This document shows, one piece after another, positions 33,462 to 44,064 of a stretch of 64,000 nucleotides of DNA. The DNA is from Aspidiotus rigidus (Eukaryota; Arthropoda; Insecta; Hemiptera; Diaspididae), in the NCBI GenBank assembly GCA_035079385.1, contig JAVHKY010000004.1, forward strand, positions 19,251,001-19,315,000, given 5' to 3'. The translations under genes and the position numbers were made by a program. The notes beneath the pieces are model-generated. The model was given only the letters and a program-made list of their open reading frames with translations, searched no databases and had not been told where the DNA came from. Position 1 is the stretch's first letter; the number at the start of each line of letters is the position of its first letter.

Positions 33462-33465
33462 CTAT

Positions 33466-34000
33466 CGAGTATGACTATAATAATAATGAAAAATAGCTAG
33501 AAAAATTAACAACTCGCCATTGCCACTATCCGTTCAAAAATAAATTTAACAAAACAAATAAAATTTGACAAAACAAAATTCAACGCTCTAGGGGCTGTGG
33601 GAAGCGAGATACAAGTGTACTAAATTTGAACGAAAAGGTTTCATCGGAAATAAAATCCAATGAACCCTTGGTAAAGAATGAACAAAGAATGAACCTGTCG
33701 AATGATGAAAGGTTCTTCACAATACACGTACTGATAACGAAAGTGGTAAACGTATAGGAAAATCCGCTTCTCCTAACGTAAGCAGCTACTCGCAGCTATT
33801 CGTAAGAAGCTACTCGTAATACTGCAAAATTTCTCAACAAATTGAAAATTTCTCGAGAACTACTCATCCGATTTTCAAAAAAATTGCAGGTGCACATCTT
33901 CAGATATACTACTACAATATGGCTAAGTTACAAAAAAATCCATCGGGTAGTTTCGGAGGAGTTCCGCGGACAAAAAAATCTTATATATATATATATATAT
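33466..34000. other. Non-coding, ends in a (TA)n tract
   Basis: No gene seen. A short GCAGCTACTCGCAGC / GAAGCTACTCGTAA tandem word is at 33780-33825 and a (TA)n run at 33981-34001. Confidence 0.4.
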
Positions 34001-34462
34001 AAGGAAACCTGAAATTTTTTTTTATGCTAGTTGTGATCTAGGACCCCTAAAACGTCGAGAAAGTTCATTGCCCACTCCCCCTGTTGACCTTGCTACGGGT
34101 GTAATACCTCACTTTTCTAGTTAGAAAAGTCGGTAAAATCCGCTCTGTCGTGTAGGTAGTATAGGCTTCTTACAGCCAGGGCAAGTGATAATCTGTCGGT
34201 GACGTACCCTGCTGCGAACGCGCGAGTCTGTCTCGTGCCGCAGGCTTAGCCGCCAGGCGCGCCGTAAGCGGCTAGTTTCATAATATTCAATGATAATCAT
34301 CTTTAGTCCGTTCCGCTGAATCTAGAATGAAAATTTGAACAATAAAAATTAATCGTTCTTCTACTTGTCTTATAAGATCATTGTTTGTTTCAACAAGCTT
34401 ACGATCCATGATGAAAGAAAATAGATCTTCTTAATTGATATGTTGAGGCCAAAAAATTTGTT

Positions 34463-34526
34463 AAGCCGCGGCTAGATTCGAACTAGCGACCTCCTGCGTG
34501 TTTTTTAGCGAGGAACCCGCTATACC
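34463..34526 (-). pseudogene. tRNA-Val-like fragment
   Basis: The minus strand shares ACACGCAGGAGGTCGCTAGT and TTCGAATCTAGCCGCGGCT with the tRNA-like sequence at 30015-30098, and also the flanking ACAAATTTTTTG. The 5' half (GGTATAGCGGGTTCCTCGCT) no longer forms a normal D-arm and acceptor. The shared flank suggests both were copied as one unit, as a tRNA-derived SINE would be. Confidence 0.5.
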
Positions 34527-34675
34527 TTTTGTTGGGGGTACTTTCAGGAAATTTTCGTCCGCGAGTGCGAGCGCGGGTGAGAGCGAGGTTGATAACGTCA
34601 CGAGGTTTACGCAGAGGGGGGGGGGACTCAGAAAAAAGTTGACCCTCCAGCTATATATTATAGGAGGGGGACTTA

Positions 34676-35080
34676 GAAAAACGAAGTTAAACGAGGGACG
34701 CAGGAAACTTGTTCTATGAGTCAAATTGGTTTTGGTATTGAGAATTCAAGCAAGCCTAGACCTAGTATAAAGCTAGTCTGAAGGAGGCCTAGACCTACTT
34801 TAAACCTAGTATGAACTAGGACGTCATCAGTGACCTGGGGCGATTTGGAAGAATTTCTCCTTTCGAGCTATGTATCATAGGAAGGAGACATGGAAAAATT
34901 TCGATCTCCGAGCTATATATGATAGGAGGGGGACTTGAAAAAAATTTCATCCTCCAAGCTATATACAATAGGAGTCAAAATTGTTCTTTTTACCGGACGG
35001 CCCACGGTGAATGGCGCACGGCGCACGCCAAATTTCTCAAAAACCCCCCATAGAACAGGTTCGCTGTTAAAATTTCTACT
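34676..35080. mobile_element. GGAACCTGTTCTATG-family element with about three satellite-like units
   Basis: The left part at 34681 has AACGAAGTTAAACGAGGGACG then TTGTTCTATGAGTCAAATTG and GGTATTGAGAATTCAAGCAA. The middle (34855-34975) has about three units of the form GAGCTATATATGATAGGAGG-GGGACTTG-AAAAATTTC, the reverse complement of the 60-62 kb satellite unit. The right part has CGGACGGCCCACGG..., AAATTTCTCAAAAA and CATAGAACAGGTTCGCTGTT. The same left and right blocks flank the big satellite. There is no coding capacity. Confidence 0.7.
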
Positions 35081-35099
35081 CTCGAGGGATGGGAAGGAG

Positions 35100-35525
35100 A
35101 CTTGGAAAAAACGACGGCTTCCTTAACGAAGTTGAACGAGGAACGCAGGGAACCTGTCTTATGAGCAAATTGGATTCGGTATTGAGAATTCAAGCACGCC
35201 TAGGCCTAGTAGAATGCTAGTATAAACAAGGCCTGTCTCTACTATAAGCTTCCACTGTTGAGCTATATATGACAAGAGGGGGACTTAGAAAAACGACGGC
35301 TTCCTGGAAATTGCAGCGCGTTCAAGTTGTCACGTCATCATTTTCGGGACTTAAAAAAACTTCAGGCTCTAAGAAGCTCCGTAGGATAGGAGGGAGACTT
35401 GGAAAAATTCTTGGGACAGCAGATTCCCCACTGCCATTGCAGTCCTGCCCAAATCAAATTTGTCCCATAGAACATACTTCTGAATTCCTCCTTCGAATTC
35501 GTTAAGGAAGCCGGTGGTCTTTGGA
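35100..35525. mobile_element. Fold-back copy of the same family, long inverted ends
   Basis: The left CGACGGCTTCCTTAACGAAG and GTTGAACGAGGAACGCAGGG (35113-35152) face right-hand CGAATTCGTTAAGGAAGCCG (35496-35515) with CCCATAGAACA at 35464. The inner part holds one satellite-like unit (GAGCTATATATGACAAGAGG). The arms are about 70-80 bases with moderate divergence. Confidence 0.65.
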
Positions 35526-35694
35526 GTCTTTACATAAGCTCAACGTCACTAAGGAAGAACGCAGACGCGGAAGCGGAAGTTTCACCAAAGAACCTCTTCT
35601 GCATGTACACATTTTTTTTGAGGGGGGAGGGGAATTTAACGTCCTTCCGCTTACCGTCCAATGAAAACTGACCAATCTCAGTTTAATAAGGCAC

Positions 35695-36240
35695 TGGGGA
35701 GAAACAAAGGCTTTCTTAACGACATGAAACGGAGAATTAAGAGAAACTGTTCTATCGGACGAATTTTATTTCAACGCATCGAGATTAGAATTCGAAATTG
35801 GAGTCCCCAAAAATTCAAATTTCCTCTTTTCATAAGCTCAATATTTGAAATTCTCCTAATTTCAACTCCTTCGATGGTTTATATTCTTCTGAGTCCTTCT
35901 CTTATTCTTATTTCTACTCCTTTATTAGGTTAGGTTAGATTTTTCCACTTTGCGGGTAAGATGTCGAGATTCTTAGAAAGACCTCTCCATTGAAGAGATT
36001 TCCTACCGAAATTTCTTCATTTTCTCCATTTTCCTGCCTTCTTGATTTTGGAAGTGGGACCTGGAGAAATTTCGAATATCGAGCTATATGTGACAGGAGG
36101 GGGAATGAAGAAATTGAAACTTTTTGGGACTCTATTTTAAAATTCAATCCTCATTATCAAAACCAGATTCGTCCTATAGACCAGGTCCTGTAAATGCCTT
36201 GTTTAACTGCGTTAAGGAAGATGTAGTTTTCTTTAAGGAT
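35695..36240. mobile_element. Fold-back copy of the same family, more diverged
   Basis: The left GGCTTTCTTAACGACATGAA and AACTGTTCTATCGGACGAAT (35711-35765) pair with the right ATTCGTCCTATAGACCAGGT and AACTGCGTTAAGGAAGATG (36168-36227). Inner words GAGCTATATGTGACAGGAGG (36080) again match the satellite unit. Confidence 0.6.
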
Positions 36241-37670
36241 GTTGCCCATCCCCTCAACTAAACAAATAACGGGTTCTTCGTTAGTGAACGTAACCAGTAA
36301 AACAATGATATCACACACAATTTTGAAAATGCCACATTGAAGGGTGGGTGCTCAGAAAAAGCTCCTAATTCAATGTTGATAGCTGTGAAAAAGTCAGCTA
36401 CCGGTGTCAAACAGAGTACTGTCCTTCCGTTCATTGTCATTACTATCTTTGAAAAGTTTAATTAGGTATTCTGTTTTGTCTGGTTGAATACTGAATGAAT
36501 CATACATTCCTCCAAATGAAACTGACAAACAGATCGCCTAGAGCAAGAAAGTCCTCGATTTCCAGTATTTTGACATCGCTGCGCTATGATTATATTTTGT
36601 ATGATACTCGTAATGTGATTCATAAGTCAATTTTTTCGACTATAACACCCTCAAATACGCTTCCCCTTCTCAAGTGTTCGTGGGAATGTTCATGTTGCTA
36701 TAATAAATGTTCCCAAAGCTATGAAGCGGTTAGATGGCACTTCAGTGGGACATTATTACACTAATTTCTCTCATAACATGTCGAAATTCTTTCGCAAAAA
36801 TGACGTAGATAACAAATAAACGATAAGACCATCTTGAAATGCACTACTCTATGCAAAATGTCAAGGTGGATAGCACTCTCGTGTACACAACTTGATTTCC
36901 TGCGTACTATCTCTACCATCGAATAGTATACAAGTATAGAAACGCAACATTCTAAGTCTAAACAGTGAATATCGAGCTAGATAATAAGTAGGGCAGCAAG
37001 TAATCTAATTTTTCGACTGGATGCTCAGCGTACGTAAAGTAAATTAATTCACGTTGTATTTTTTTGACAGTAAAACGCAATACATCTGTTTGTAGTCAAA
37101 TCAAAGTACGTAGAGTGATTTTTTTTCTCGTTTGAAAGAATGAGAGAGAGGGAGAGAGATAAGAATTAATTATTTTGCTCGTCAACTGCTTCCAATTCTG
37201 AGCTTAAGAAAGAAACGGAAGATTGGCATTTGTCACCGCGATCATTCTATAGTTTTCTTGTTCGAGATAAACATATGAGCAACATTATTCTGGGAAAAAG
37301 TATGCGAAATTAAATACGTTATAACAATTTTGCAATTTTTCATCCTTGTATCAAGACACTCTTTTGCGACAGTAATTTCGCTTAATTAGATCCAGAGAGT
37401 AGTAATTTTCTTTATTGATGGTTGAACTCGTAAATTTCAAAACTCTTTGCCTGCACTTTTTCGCACGAAGGCATCCACGACTGCTGGCGAAGAGACTTTT
37501 TTTTTTTTTTTTTTTTTCCTAAGCTGATACACACCAAAAGCCCCATATAACAAATTACCTAATGTGGTTTACTCGAACGAAATCAATTCGCATGATTTAT
37601 TTGTAACAAATAGAAAACGAGCCTTTATAAGCATTCGGCAATCGTAATGAAACCTATTTCGAGCCGATAT
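36241..37670. other. Non-coding, nothing recognised
   Basis: AT-rich, with a poly-T run near 37498-37517 and a (GA)n-like stretch near 37141. Short open frames (36258-36764) are not recognised. Confidence 0.4.
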
Positions 37671-38230
37671 GTTCGAGTAGTCGACTTTTGATCGAAACCA
37701 TCACAAGACCACTTAGTGTAAGTGAATTCGCGAACTGTATACGCGCCGCGTCCTCTCCTCCGCCCTCGTCATCCTCGCACTTCATCGACGATAATATATT
37801 CTACCATTCCGCCCGCGACCAATCTGATTTCTCGTTGCGTCGAACGAAGAGAAACCCTCTTCTTAATGCTAATGAGGCACTCTCCTTGATATTATGTCCC
37901 TGTTGGAATTTCAAATTGGCAAGCTACATTACGAATTGAAATAGAATTGATTCTATTTTCCAGCTCGGTTGCCGTGTCCCTCGTCTTGTTTTTCCACCAA
38001 AATGGCGAATCGGACATATTTACCAAAAATGGTTTCAACCATCTTTCCACTAACTAAATGCGTTTCCCTCGTTTTATACCGCGGAATCTTCTGCGCTTTG
38101 TTTTTCTTTCATTGTCACTTGATTATCGATAGTATTTATTTTACCTGTCACTTTAAACGTTATTTACAGTTGTCTTATTTTTTACTTCTTGAAATCGATT
38201 CGCTATATATTATTTTGTTGTAAGAGATAC
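37671..38230 (+). other. CpG-rich patch with an unrecognised open frame
   Basis: Between 37680 and 37880 CpG and GC rise and a + strand frame (37688-37939) encodes SEFANCIRAASSPPPSSSS and further residues. No domain is recognisable and splice sites are not convincing. It could be an exon or regulatory DNA of the gene that includes the FGF-like exon 1.5 kb downstream; inference only. Confidence 0.25.
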
Positions 38231-38334
38231 GGTTTGAATGAGATCATCTTCCTTGATTTTTTATCACAAAATTATTGAAACTTCGACTCACTAGTTAATG
38301 GTGGTCACAACTGGAAGAGCAGGAAAATAACTTA

Positions 38335-39065
38335 CTGTCAAGATGGCATCAAAATATTGACATGTTTCGTGTCTTTGCTTTGATTTCCTCTCTAATTCTG
38401 AAATTTGTGTTCGTACGTCCGTTTGTACGACCATGACCTTGGAACTTGGAAAAATTTTGGTCAACCTGCAGCCCTCCGTCCTTGAAGTTCTGACTTCTCT
38501 TTTGTCGTTGTTCTTCTTCTTAGTGTCATACACTCCCAGTTCCCCAGCAGACCCTCTCATCCACTCCATTGTCGGAAATTCCGGAGCCGAGAGAGCCTTT
38601 CATGACCGCGAGCTCTTTTCCCTACTATTTGTCCGCTGGTTAGTAGCTTTAGAAGCTCGTACTTATGGCTCTGGGAAAAGTGACCCAAGTATACAGATTT
38701 TCTCTCCTTAACGTGTTGAGAAGTTCACGTTGAACCCCGGCTTGATCCAAAACCCTGAGTTTGATACCTTGTCTGTTCAGGGGATCTGTAGCATTCTTCT
38801 CAGCGCCCGCATTTCGACAGTTTCTGGTCGACCTTTGATGTCCAAGTTTCACGCCGTAAAGCAGCACCGGCCATACTCTGATCTGTAAGTCTAGCGGGGC
38901 TCCGATGCAGGGGAGTTTTATCTAGTTTCTGGAAGGGTATGTGCGCCACTCCACGTCTTCTCTTTATCTCCTCGCCGCAGTCAAATTTTTAAGGCTAGGT
39001 ACTTAAAGCTGGTCACCGTCGATAATAGAGTCGTCCCATTCAGGAGGAGCCGAGTCTCGTTTTAT
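38335..39065 (-). mobile_element. Degenerate non-LTR retrotransposon C-terminal region
   Basis: On the minus strand the fragments VLLYGVKLGH or LLYGVETW-like block (38867), ELLNTLRRENLYTWVTF (about 38735-38690, related to the KRRKxxYLGH motif), and a trailing region through 38570 follow the order of the RT C-terminus of insect non-LTR elements. The tail (38460-38335) includes QTDVRTQISELERKSKQ in an open frame with a GTAAGT after it, but it is read as part of the element's 3' region. Frameshifts are common. Confidence 0.6.
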
Positions 39066-39465
39066 GACCGTCGATGATAGAAGCAAGGGTGAAGCTAGTT
39101 AGCAGAGAGGTTCATTTTCCGAAAAAAAAAAGACTTTGTTTGCTGCCTGTCCTATTTATAGAGAAAAGGAGAGGTATTTTTGGATTTCGATGGTCGATAT
39201 ACAATTTACGAATCGATTTTCTTATTCTTCTAGTTTCGGCTCGAGTACCATACAAGTTGAATCTAAATTGACGTCTATTTGCTCGTTCAACTTATAAGCC
39301 CATAAAACCACCGACAATAAAGAGTACGTCTACAGGTACTCCGTGAACATGATTTACTGATTGACTTGACTCTCAAATTACGGGTTCTTCCATCTTCACC
39401 CGTGAGTAATCAACAATTCGTTTTCCTATTTCTACAACTGTACTATTTGTAGTGCCTAATTTCAG

Positions 39466-39659
39466 CACTTGGAAAATGTTGTCATTGTACTCACACAGAG
39501 GTTGGCACCTATATATGGGCATGAAGAAAAAACGAATCTTAACGGACCTCACTCAGCGTGACAATCGTCGTGTGCTCATCTATCCGTTTTACATGAATAC
39601 ACAACAGGAAATGAGTCTTCCTGAGTCGGTGTTATCAACATTTTCGTACCGTCGACGAG
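39466..39659 (+). CDS. Candidate exon of a fibroblast-growth-factor-like protein
   Basis: Acceptor AATTTCAG ends at 39465 (an alternative TTTGTAG ends at 39452) and donor GTAAGA starts at 39660. The frame encodes STWKMLSLYSHRGWHLYMG, then MKKKRILTDLTQRDNRRVLI, YPFYMNTQQEMSLPESVLS and TFSYRRR. The pattern of a Tyr-Ser, an aromatic-rich strand followed by a basic turn, a Thr-x-Arg-x-x-x-Arg basic segment, an aromatic-Pro-like segment and a LPE-x-x-LS end resembles the C-terminal half of the FGF beta-trefoil (YSS...WYVALNKDG...TRxxxKxxxFLPRP...LYKDIL). Identity is low and no other FGF exon was located. If right, it would be a secreted receptor ligand. It could be an unrelated exon. Confidence 0.4.
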
Positions 39660-39669
39660 GTAAGATTTC

Positions 39670-40520
39670 TGGCAAGATCGAAAACGCCTCGCAAACACGC
39701 ATTCTTGACGAAATGAATATTATGAAAAGCGGAATCTTGTGGAGTGAATTCGATAGATTGCCGTGACAATTAAGGTCAAAATGACCTTCCGCTAAATGCT
39801 GTCTACGATTGATGAGAGTAAGATTGCTTAGTAATACTTATTTTGTTGTATTTTTTCTCGTACCTAATGTTAAATTAGTTACCTTCGAATGTGGATGAAT
39901 TCGATAAAAAAAAATTACCGAAAATCACTGCGGGTAACGGATCTTTTGAGAAAATGAGTAAGAGGCGATGGTCTAAGGACAATATGGCGAGAAATTACTT
40001 AAAAAATGTATAATTAGTGTTGATGCTGATGTTTCATAGTAATGTGATTGTGAGGTAGAGTCTTTTTAATCACCTGTTTTTATGAGGACCAGAGTTTCAT
40101 AAATTGAATTGCAACTAATACGTATTAGTTGAGAAGTCAACATTTTTTTCTTCTCGTTGCTGGCAGGGTAAATTTCAAAACCTCATCAATGTATTTTCAT
40201 ATTTTCTGTATTCAATATTCCTTGTGGACATATCCTTTCTGAAATTGCTTTCAAGACGTTTCTTCTGGCAACCTTCCATTGGACATTTCGTCGTCGCTTT
40301 AAGGCAGGTTTGCGTCAGCCTTTTACGGTCTTTGTGCCTTTTTTCGCCATATCCATCCTCGTTGAAATAGAAGTACGTCCAGCACGGGCATTATTTGGCC
40401 TGTGGACTGATTTCATTGGCATAATATTGGCATAATAACCTACAGCAGGATCTTCCCTAGAGCTAAATGGTGGATCAAGTGTTTGTGAGAGAGTGCTGAA
40501 ACTCTTAATATTCTATAGTG
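39670..40520. other. Non-coding, nothing recognised
   Basis: No recognisable gene or repeat. It would be intron or flank of the FGF-like exon if that is real. Confidence 0.35.
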
Positions 40521-40525
40521 CGTAA

Positions 40526-40861
40526 ATTTCTTGTCCAAATTCAAGTTTGATCGATTTCCATCACCACCATCACCACCACCACCACCATCATCATCTTCAT
40601 CAAAATACTCCACAAGGTCGTCTCATCTTATCATTATTTAATGGGGCCTATGATCAAACTAATCAGCCTGAATGTCTTTCCCGACCAATTCCTCTTTTTC
40701 TCTCAAAGTTTCCTTTGATGATGACTGATGAGCCATATCCCCTCTTCCCGAGTCGAAAGACAACTCCTTCGCTGTTCAACTTTCGGAGTCCTTGGCGAAT
40801 GATTAGCCGTTATTATTATTTTTTTCTTCAATGGATGGGGCCAAATACCGAGGAAAAATAA
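40526..40861 (+). CDS. Histidine-rich open frame, possible terminal exon
   Basis: The frame is open from 40526 to TAA at 40859-40861 and encodes twelve histidines (CAT/CAC at 40558-40596), then QNTPQGRLILSLFNGAYD and a Pro/Phe/Arg-containing tail (SPWRMISRYYYFF, MGPNTEEK). The His stretch may be only a CAC/CAT microsatellite. The nearest acceptors do not give a phase compatible with the exon at 39659, so I cannot join them. No family recognised. Confidence 0.25.
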   Translation: MSCPNSSLIDFHHHHHHHHHHHHLHQNTPQGRLILSLFNGAYDQTNQPECLSRPIPLFLSKFPLMMTDEPYPLFPSRKTTPSLFNFRSPWRMISRYYYFFLQWMGPNTEEK

Positions 40862-40869
40862 TTGAACAT

Positions 40870-41630
40870 TGGATCTTGTATGTAATACTTATGTCTTTGG
40901 ACGTTTCCCGGGTTGTGCCTGGCCTGGCTGGCCTTTAGGATTGGGCTCAAGAAGGTGCTTACTTTATAACGTCATCAAACAAATTATATCTTTTGGTCTA
41001 GTTTCTAGTATAGTTACTACATAGTAGGAGTATACTAGGCTAACGAGCTGACGGTATCTCGTAGCCAATTATAAGCCTTGTGTAATGCATGTAGAGCTAC
41101 AATTCGAGCCTATCGTAGTTTAGCCAAGTATATTATAAGTCAAGGTGTGGGCTACGCTTTTAACCTGAGTCTGCCTATGTAGCTCTCGCTAAAGTTGGTC
41201 ACCAGGGCTGAAACTTTTTCCAAGTCCGTAGAAGCGTCTTGCAAAATAGCGCCTCGAAAATTCCCGACTAATTCTTAGCTCGAATACATATTCATGTTAA
41301 AATCTACATCCGACTAAACAAATGATCTTAATCTATAGTTTAGAAATATGAAAAGACTTTCGAAGGTGGCCGGTGGTTATTCAAAGAAGAGGGCCCTGCT
41401 GTACAGGTCTAGCCAGCTAGGAAAAATTTTGGAAAAATTCCTTCATTACATGAAAAAATATTGGATTATGTATACACGTCTTTGGGCGTTTCCGAGGCTA
41501 GGCCACTGATGACGTCAAACTATCTCTCTTATAGGTCCAGTCTCCAAACTGGGTCATGGTCATTGATGACATCACAGTTGATCTTGTAAAAAGCGTCTCG
41601 CAAAGTTGACTCCCAGCCCGAAGACATGAT
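40870..41630. repeat. Non-coding stretch with CTAGGCTAA-type words
   Basis: Words CTAGGCTAACGAG, GTTTAGCCAAG and GAGGCTAGGCCACTGATGACGT resemble the dispersed repeat of the exex intron. An exact TGACGTCA is at 41510-41517. No coding signal. Confidence 0.35.
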
Positions 41631-41638
41631 ATAGCGCA

Positions 41639-42030
41639 TTTTTTCGAGTATAGCACGCCCCCGAGTACAACACGCAATAGAAGTTTAAAGACTCAATTTT
41701 CGAATACGTACAACTCGCAGGTTAAAAACAGATCAATTACAATAATTTTCAAATTTTTTCTGTTTTTCCTTGAACCTTTCAGACTCTTACTAGGATTTTT
41801 TCCAAATTTTCCACTATTTTTAAACATTTTTTTCGAGATTTCCTAGATTTTTAAAGATTTCCAAGATTTTTTTCTGACTTTTTATAAATTGTTTCGTATT
41901 TTCTCCAAATTTTTAAATTTTTTTTCGATTTTTGCATATAAGTTTATTTTTACTCTGTATAACACGCATCTCAGATTTTCAATCTTTAAAAATGAAAAAA
42001 AGGTGCGTTTTATACTCGGTAAAATACGGT
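41639..42030. mobile_element. MITE candidate with TCGAGTATA...CGGTAAAATAC ends
   Basis: Left TTTTTTCGAGTATAGCACGC (41639-41658) and right TGCGTTTTATACTCGGTAAAAT (42004-42025) are reverse complements with several mismatches. Inner inverted words (GTACAACACGCA / TGTATAACACGCA) occur near both ends. The end sequence resembles those of pogo/Tigger-like non-autonomous elements; this is by memory and not proven. Confidence 0.5.
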
Positions 42031-42034
42031 GTAT

Positions 42035-43115
42035 GTAAAAAGTCGTTGTATTCTCTATCTGAAGCTAGGTAAATTTCATCGATATTAATTGCGCTTCGAA
42101 AGAATCAGAGCAGACTGTAATCTTGTTTAAGAATTCGGGGAAGTTTTGACTTTTTAGCTATTGCCATGAGGAAACTTGAAAAAAGGTCGACCTCCAAGTT
42201 ACAAATAAGAGAAGCAGAGGTCTTCAAACAATTCTGACAAGGTATTGGGTCGCTGATCTAGTTTAGGAACTCGACTTCCAAGCGATAGAAATAGTAGTAG
42301 TGCCAGGGTCGGATTCAAAATATGATTTTGGGAGGAGAAAATAATTCATGACTTCTTTGATATTTGACATGCAAGAAAAAACTCTCTCACTTTTTCCTGG
42401 ATTTACTGTTTTTCCTCTCTTCTTTTTTTTATTTTCATTTGGGGGAGAGGGATATGTCCCTGAGATCCCCCCCCCGTAAATCTACATCTGTAGTCCTCAG
42501 AAAAAATTTGGACGACTTTTCCAAATTTCCTTTTTTCATATTGTGTAGCTAAAAAATTGTTTCTCCAAGTCCCCTGCCCTCATAAATCCGTCTAGTATTC
42601 GAAATTATTTCCAAGGCCATTGCCCTCTCCAATTCAGTGTTTCGAAGTTCCCAAGTAGATCTAAGCTCTTTACCTCGCGATGACATACTTGACCTCCTCT
42701 CTCCCAGTGAAATTTTTTTGTACTCTCCTCGTGATACATACCTATAACTCGATTATTAGAACTTTTTCAAGTAATCTTATATCTACAGCTTAAAAGTTGA
42801 AAATTTTCTTAGTCTTGGATATTTACAATTTTTCTGGAATCTCCCTCACATTTATCCAGCTTGGAAGGTTAAAATTATTCCAAGTGTTCTGAGTAGGTTG
42901 CAGCTATCATCCTTCTCCGAACCAAGATTTGCCACTCCTCTCGAATAACCTCCCATAGAACAGTAGGAAGAATTTATTCGTGGATTAAACATTAAAAAAT
43001 ATACATTATTTAAATTTGTATTATTCGATGCTTAGTAAGAGATAAGTATGATTCATTAGACCTGTTTCTTCTTATTTTTTCGTGTGTATCCTCTGTGTAT
43101 TTCATTGAACCATGT
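42035..43115. other. Non-coding, nothing certain
   Basis: No recognised genes. CATAGAACAG at 42955 is a bare match to the end of the GGAACCTGTTCTATG family, and 42175-42230 has satellite-unit-like words (GGAAACTTGAAAAAAGGTCG). Otherwise it is AT-rich. Confidence 0.35.
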
Positions 43116-43119
43116 CAAC

Positions 43120-44060
43120 TGTCGATTTAGGGTCGATTTCGAGTTATAGGCAATGTCGACTCAAAGTCCCTGTCAAATCTACATCTTTACCGATATCCAT
43201 AAAAATGCTGTCGATTGTATAGGTGAATGGACTGCATGATGACGTCGATTTGTAGTAGAAATATCGTCGACTCAGGAAACATTTTGTCTAATATCATGTT
43301 GACTGCATTCCGATGTCGATTCTCAGGCTACCAAAATGTACAACATTTGTGCGCATCGGATGTCGCGACGGCAACAAAATATGGTCGATTTTCGGTCGAC
43401 TACAGTATTTTCATTCTGTTGACTCGGAATCGACTTCGATTTAGAGGCTGTAATGTTGACCAAAAATCGACTGTGGGTCGTCGACTCATTGTTGGCGTCG
43501 AAGTTGAATCGACTTCTGATGGATAAAAAATTTGAAAAAATCGACTTAAAATCGACGTCGCTCTTCAGTCGACAAAAATTTTGAATTCTGTTTAACGATG
43601 TTGACTTCTTTTCGACTCCATTATCGACCTGTTTGTTTCTGTAACTTCACTACTCGCATATAAGTTACGTATTCACGATTGCTTCAAAGGAAGTATTAAC
43701 ATACTCTACTATAGTTTTGAGAAGCGAGCCCCGGTCAACGGTTGAGCCACGAAATGAATCTCATATCGACGAGGGTGTAAAGTGAACGAGAACTTATACC
43801 TTTATGACGTATACTCTAAATTGACCACATTCCGACCTCATCTCGAGAAGAGCGTAATTTTATAATTCATTTTCGATGTCCATTCAGGGTATATACAAGA
43901 ATTATTTACTTCAAATCGACTTCTTGTCGACGCCGAATTGAAGTCCATTAAATTCTGTTCACTCATGATCGACTTGATTTCTCCGTCGATTACAGGACTC
44001 GGGTTAAAAAATATAAGTCGACTTTACGTCGATTTGCAGTCGACATGGTTCAACGGGATA
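43120..44060. repeat. TCGAC/GTCGA-dense stretch
   Basis: The words GTCGA, TCGAC, TCGAT and TCGACTT recur dozens of times at irregular spacing (for example GGTCGATTTTCGGTCGACT-like at 43381-43399, AATCGACTTCGATTTAG at 43429, AAATCGACTTAAAATCGACG at 43537-43556). TCGA is rare by chance in this AT-rich DNA. Spacing is irregular, so it is not a simple tandem repeat. An open frame at 43227-43526 runs through it but its sequence is biased by the motif. Confidence 0.7.
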
Positions 44061-44064
44061 GATT

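Larger units (their letters stand above)
31955..33465 (+). mobile_element. Degenerate Jockey-type retrotransposon 3' part with (TAA)n tail
   Basis: The start has a conserved hairpin ACTCACGCAGTCGCGTGAGT (31964-31981) shared with the minus-strand remnant at 6.2-7.1 kb. At 32368-32670 the translation shows RNase H landmarks (FLASLKAISS; then ATKEATNHP-like and NPSFLPSRFNHS blocks). After an interruption of about 300 bases, 33000-33350 gives the C-terminal EEVILA-like block, LLHHALTV and further tail. The 3' end has ACCCTCGTGCACTTTATAAT and GCTCGTAAAATAATAATAAT, then a TAA repeat (33425-33455), the usual end of such elements. Many stops; inactive. Confidence 0.75.

Noticed and set aside
37688..37939. 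Open frame in a CpG-rich patch as a gene
   Set aside because: No domain or convincing splice sites; kept only as a low-confidence region.
38335..38460. Exon-like frame ISELERKSKQRHETCQYFD with GTAAGT donor
   Set aside because: It continues directly from a non-LTR retrotransposon C-terminal remnant, so I read it as part of that element.
40558..40596. Metal-binding histidine tract
   Set aside because: It may be only a CAC/CAT microsatellite and the surrounding frame has no confirmed exon structure.
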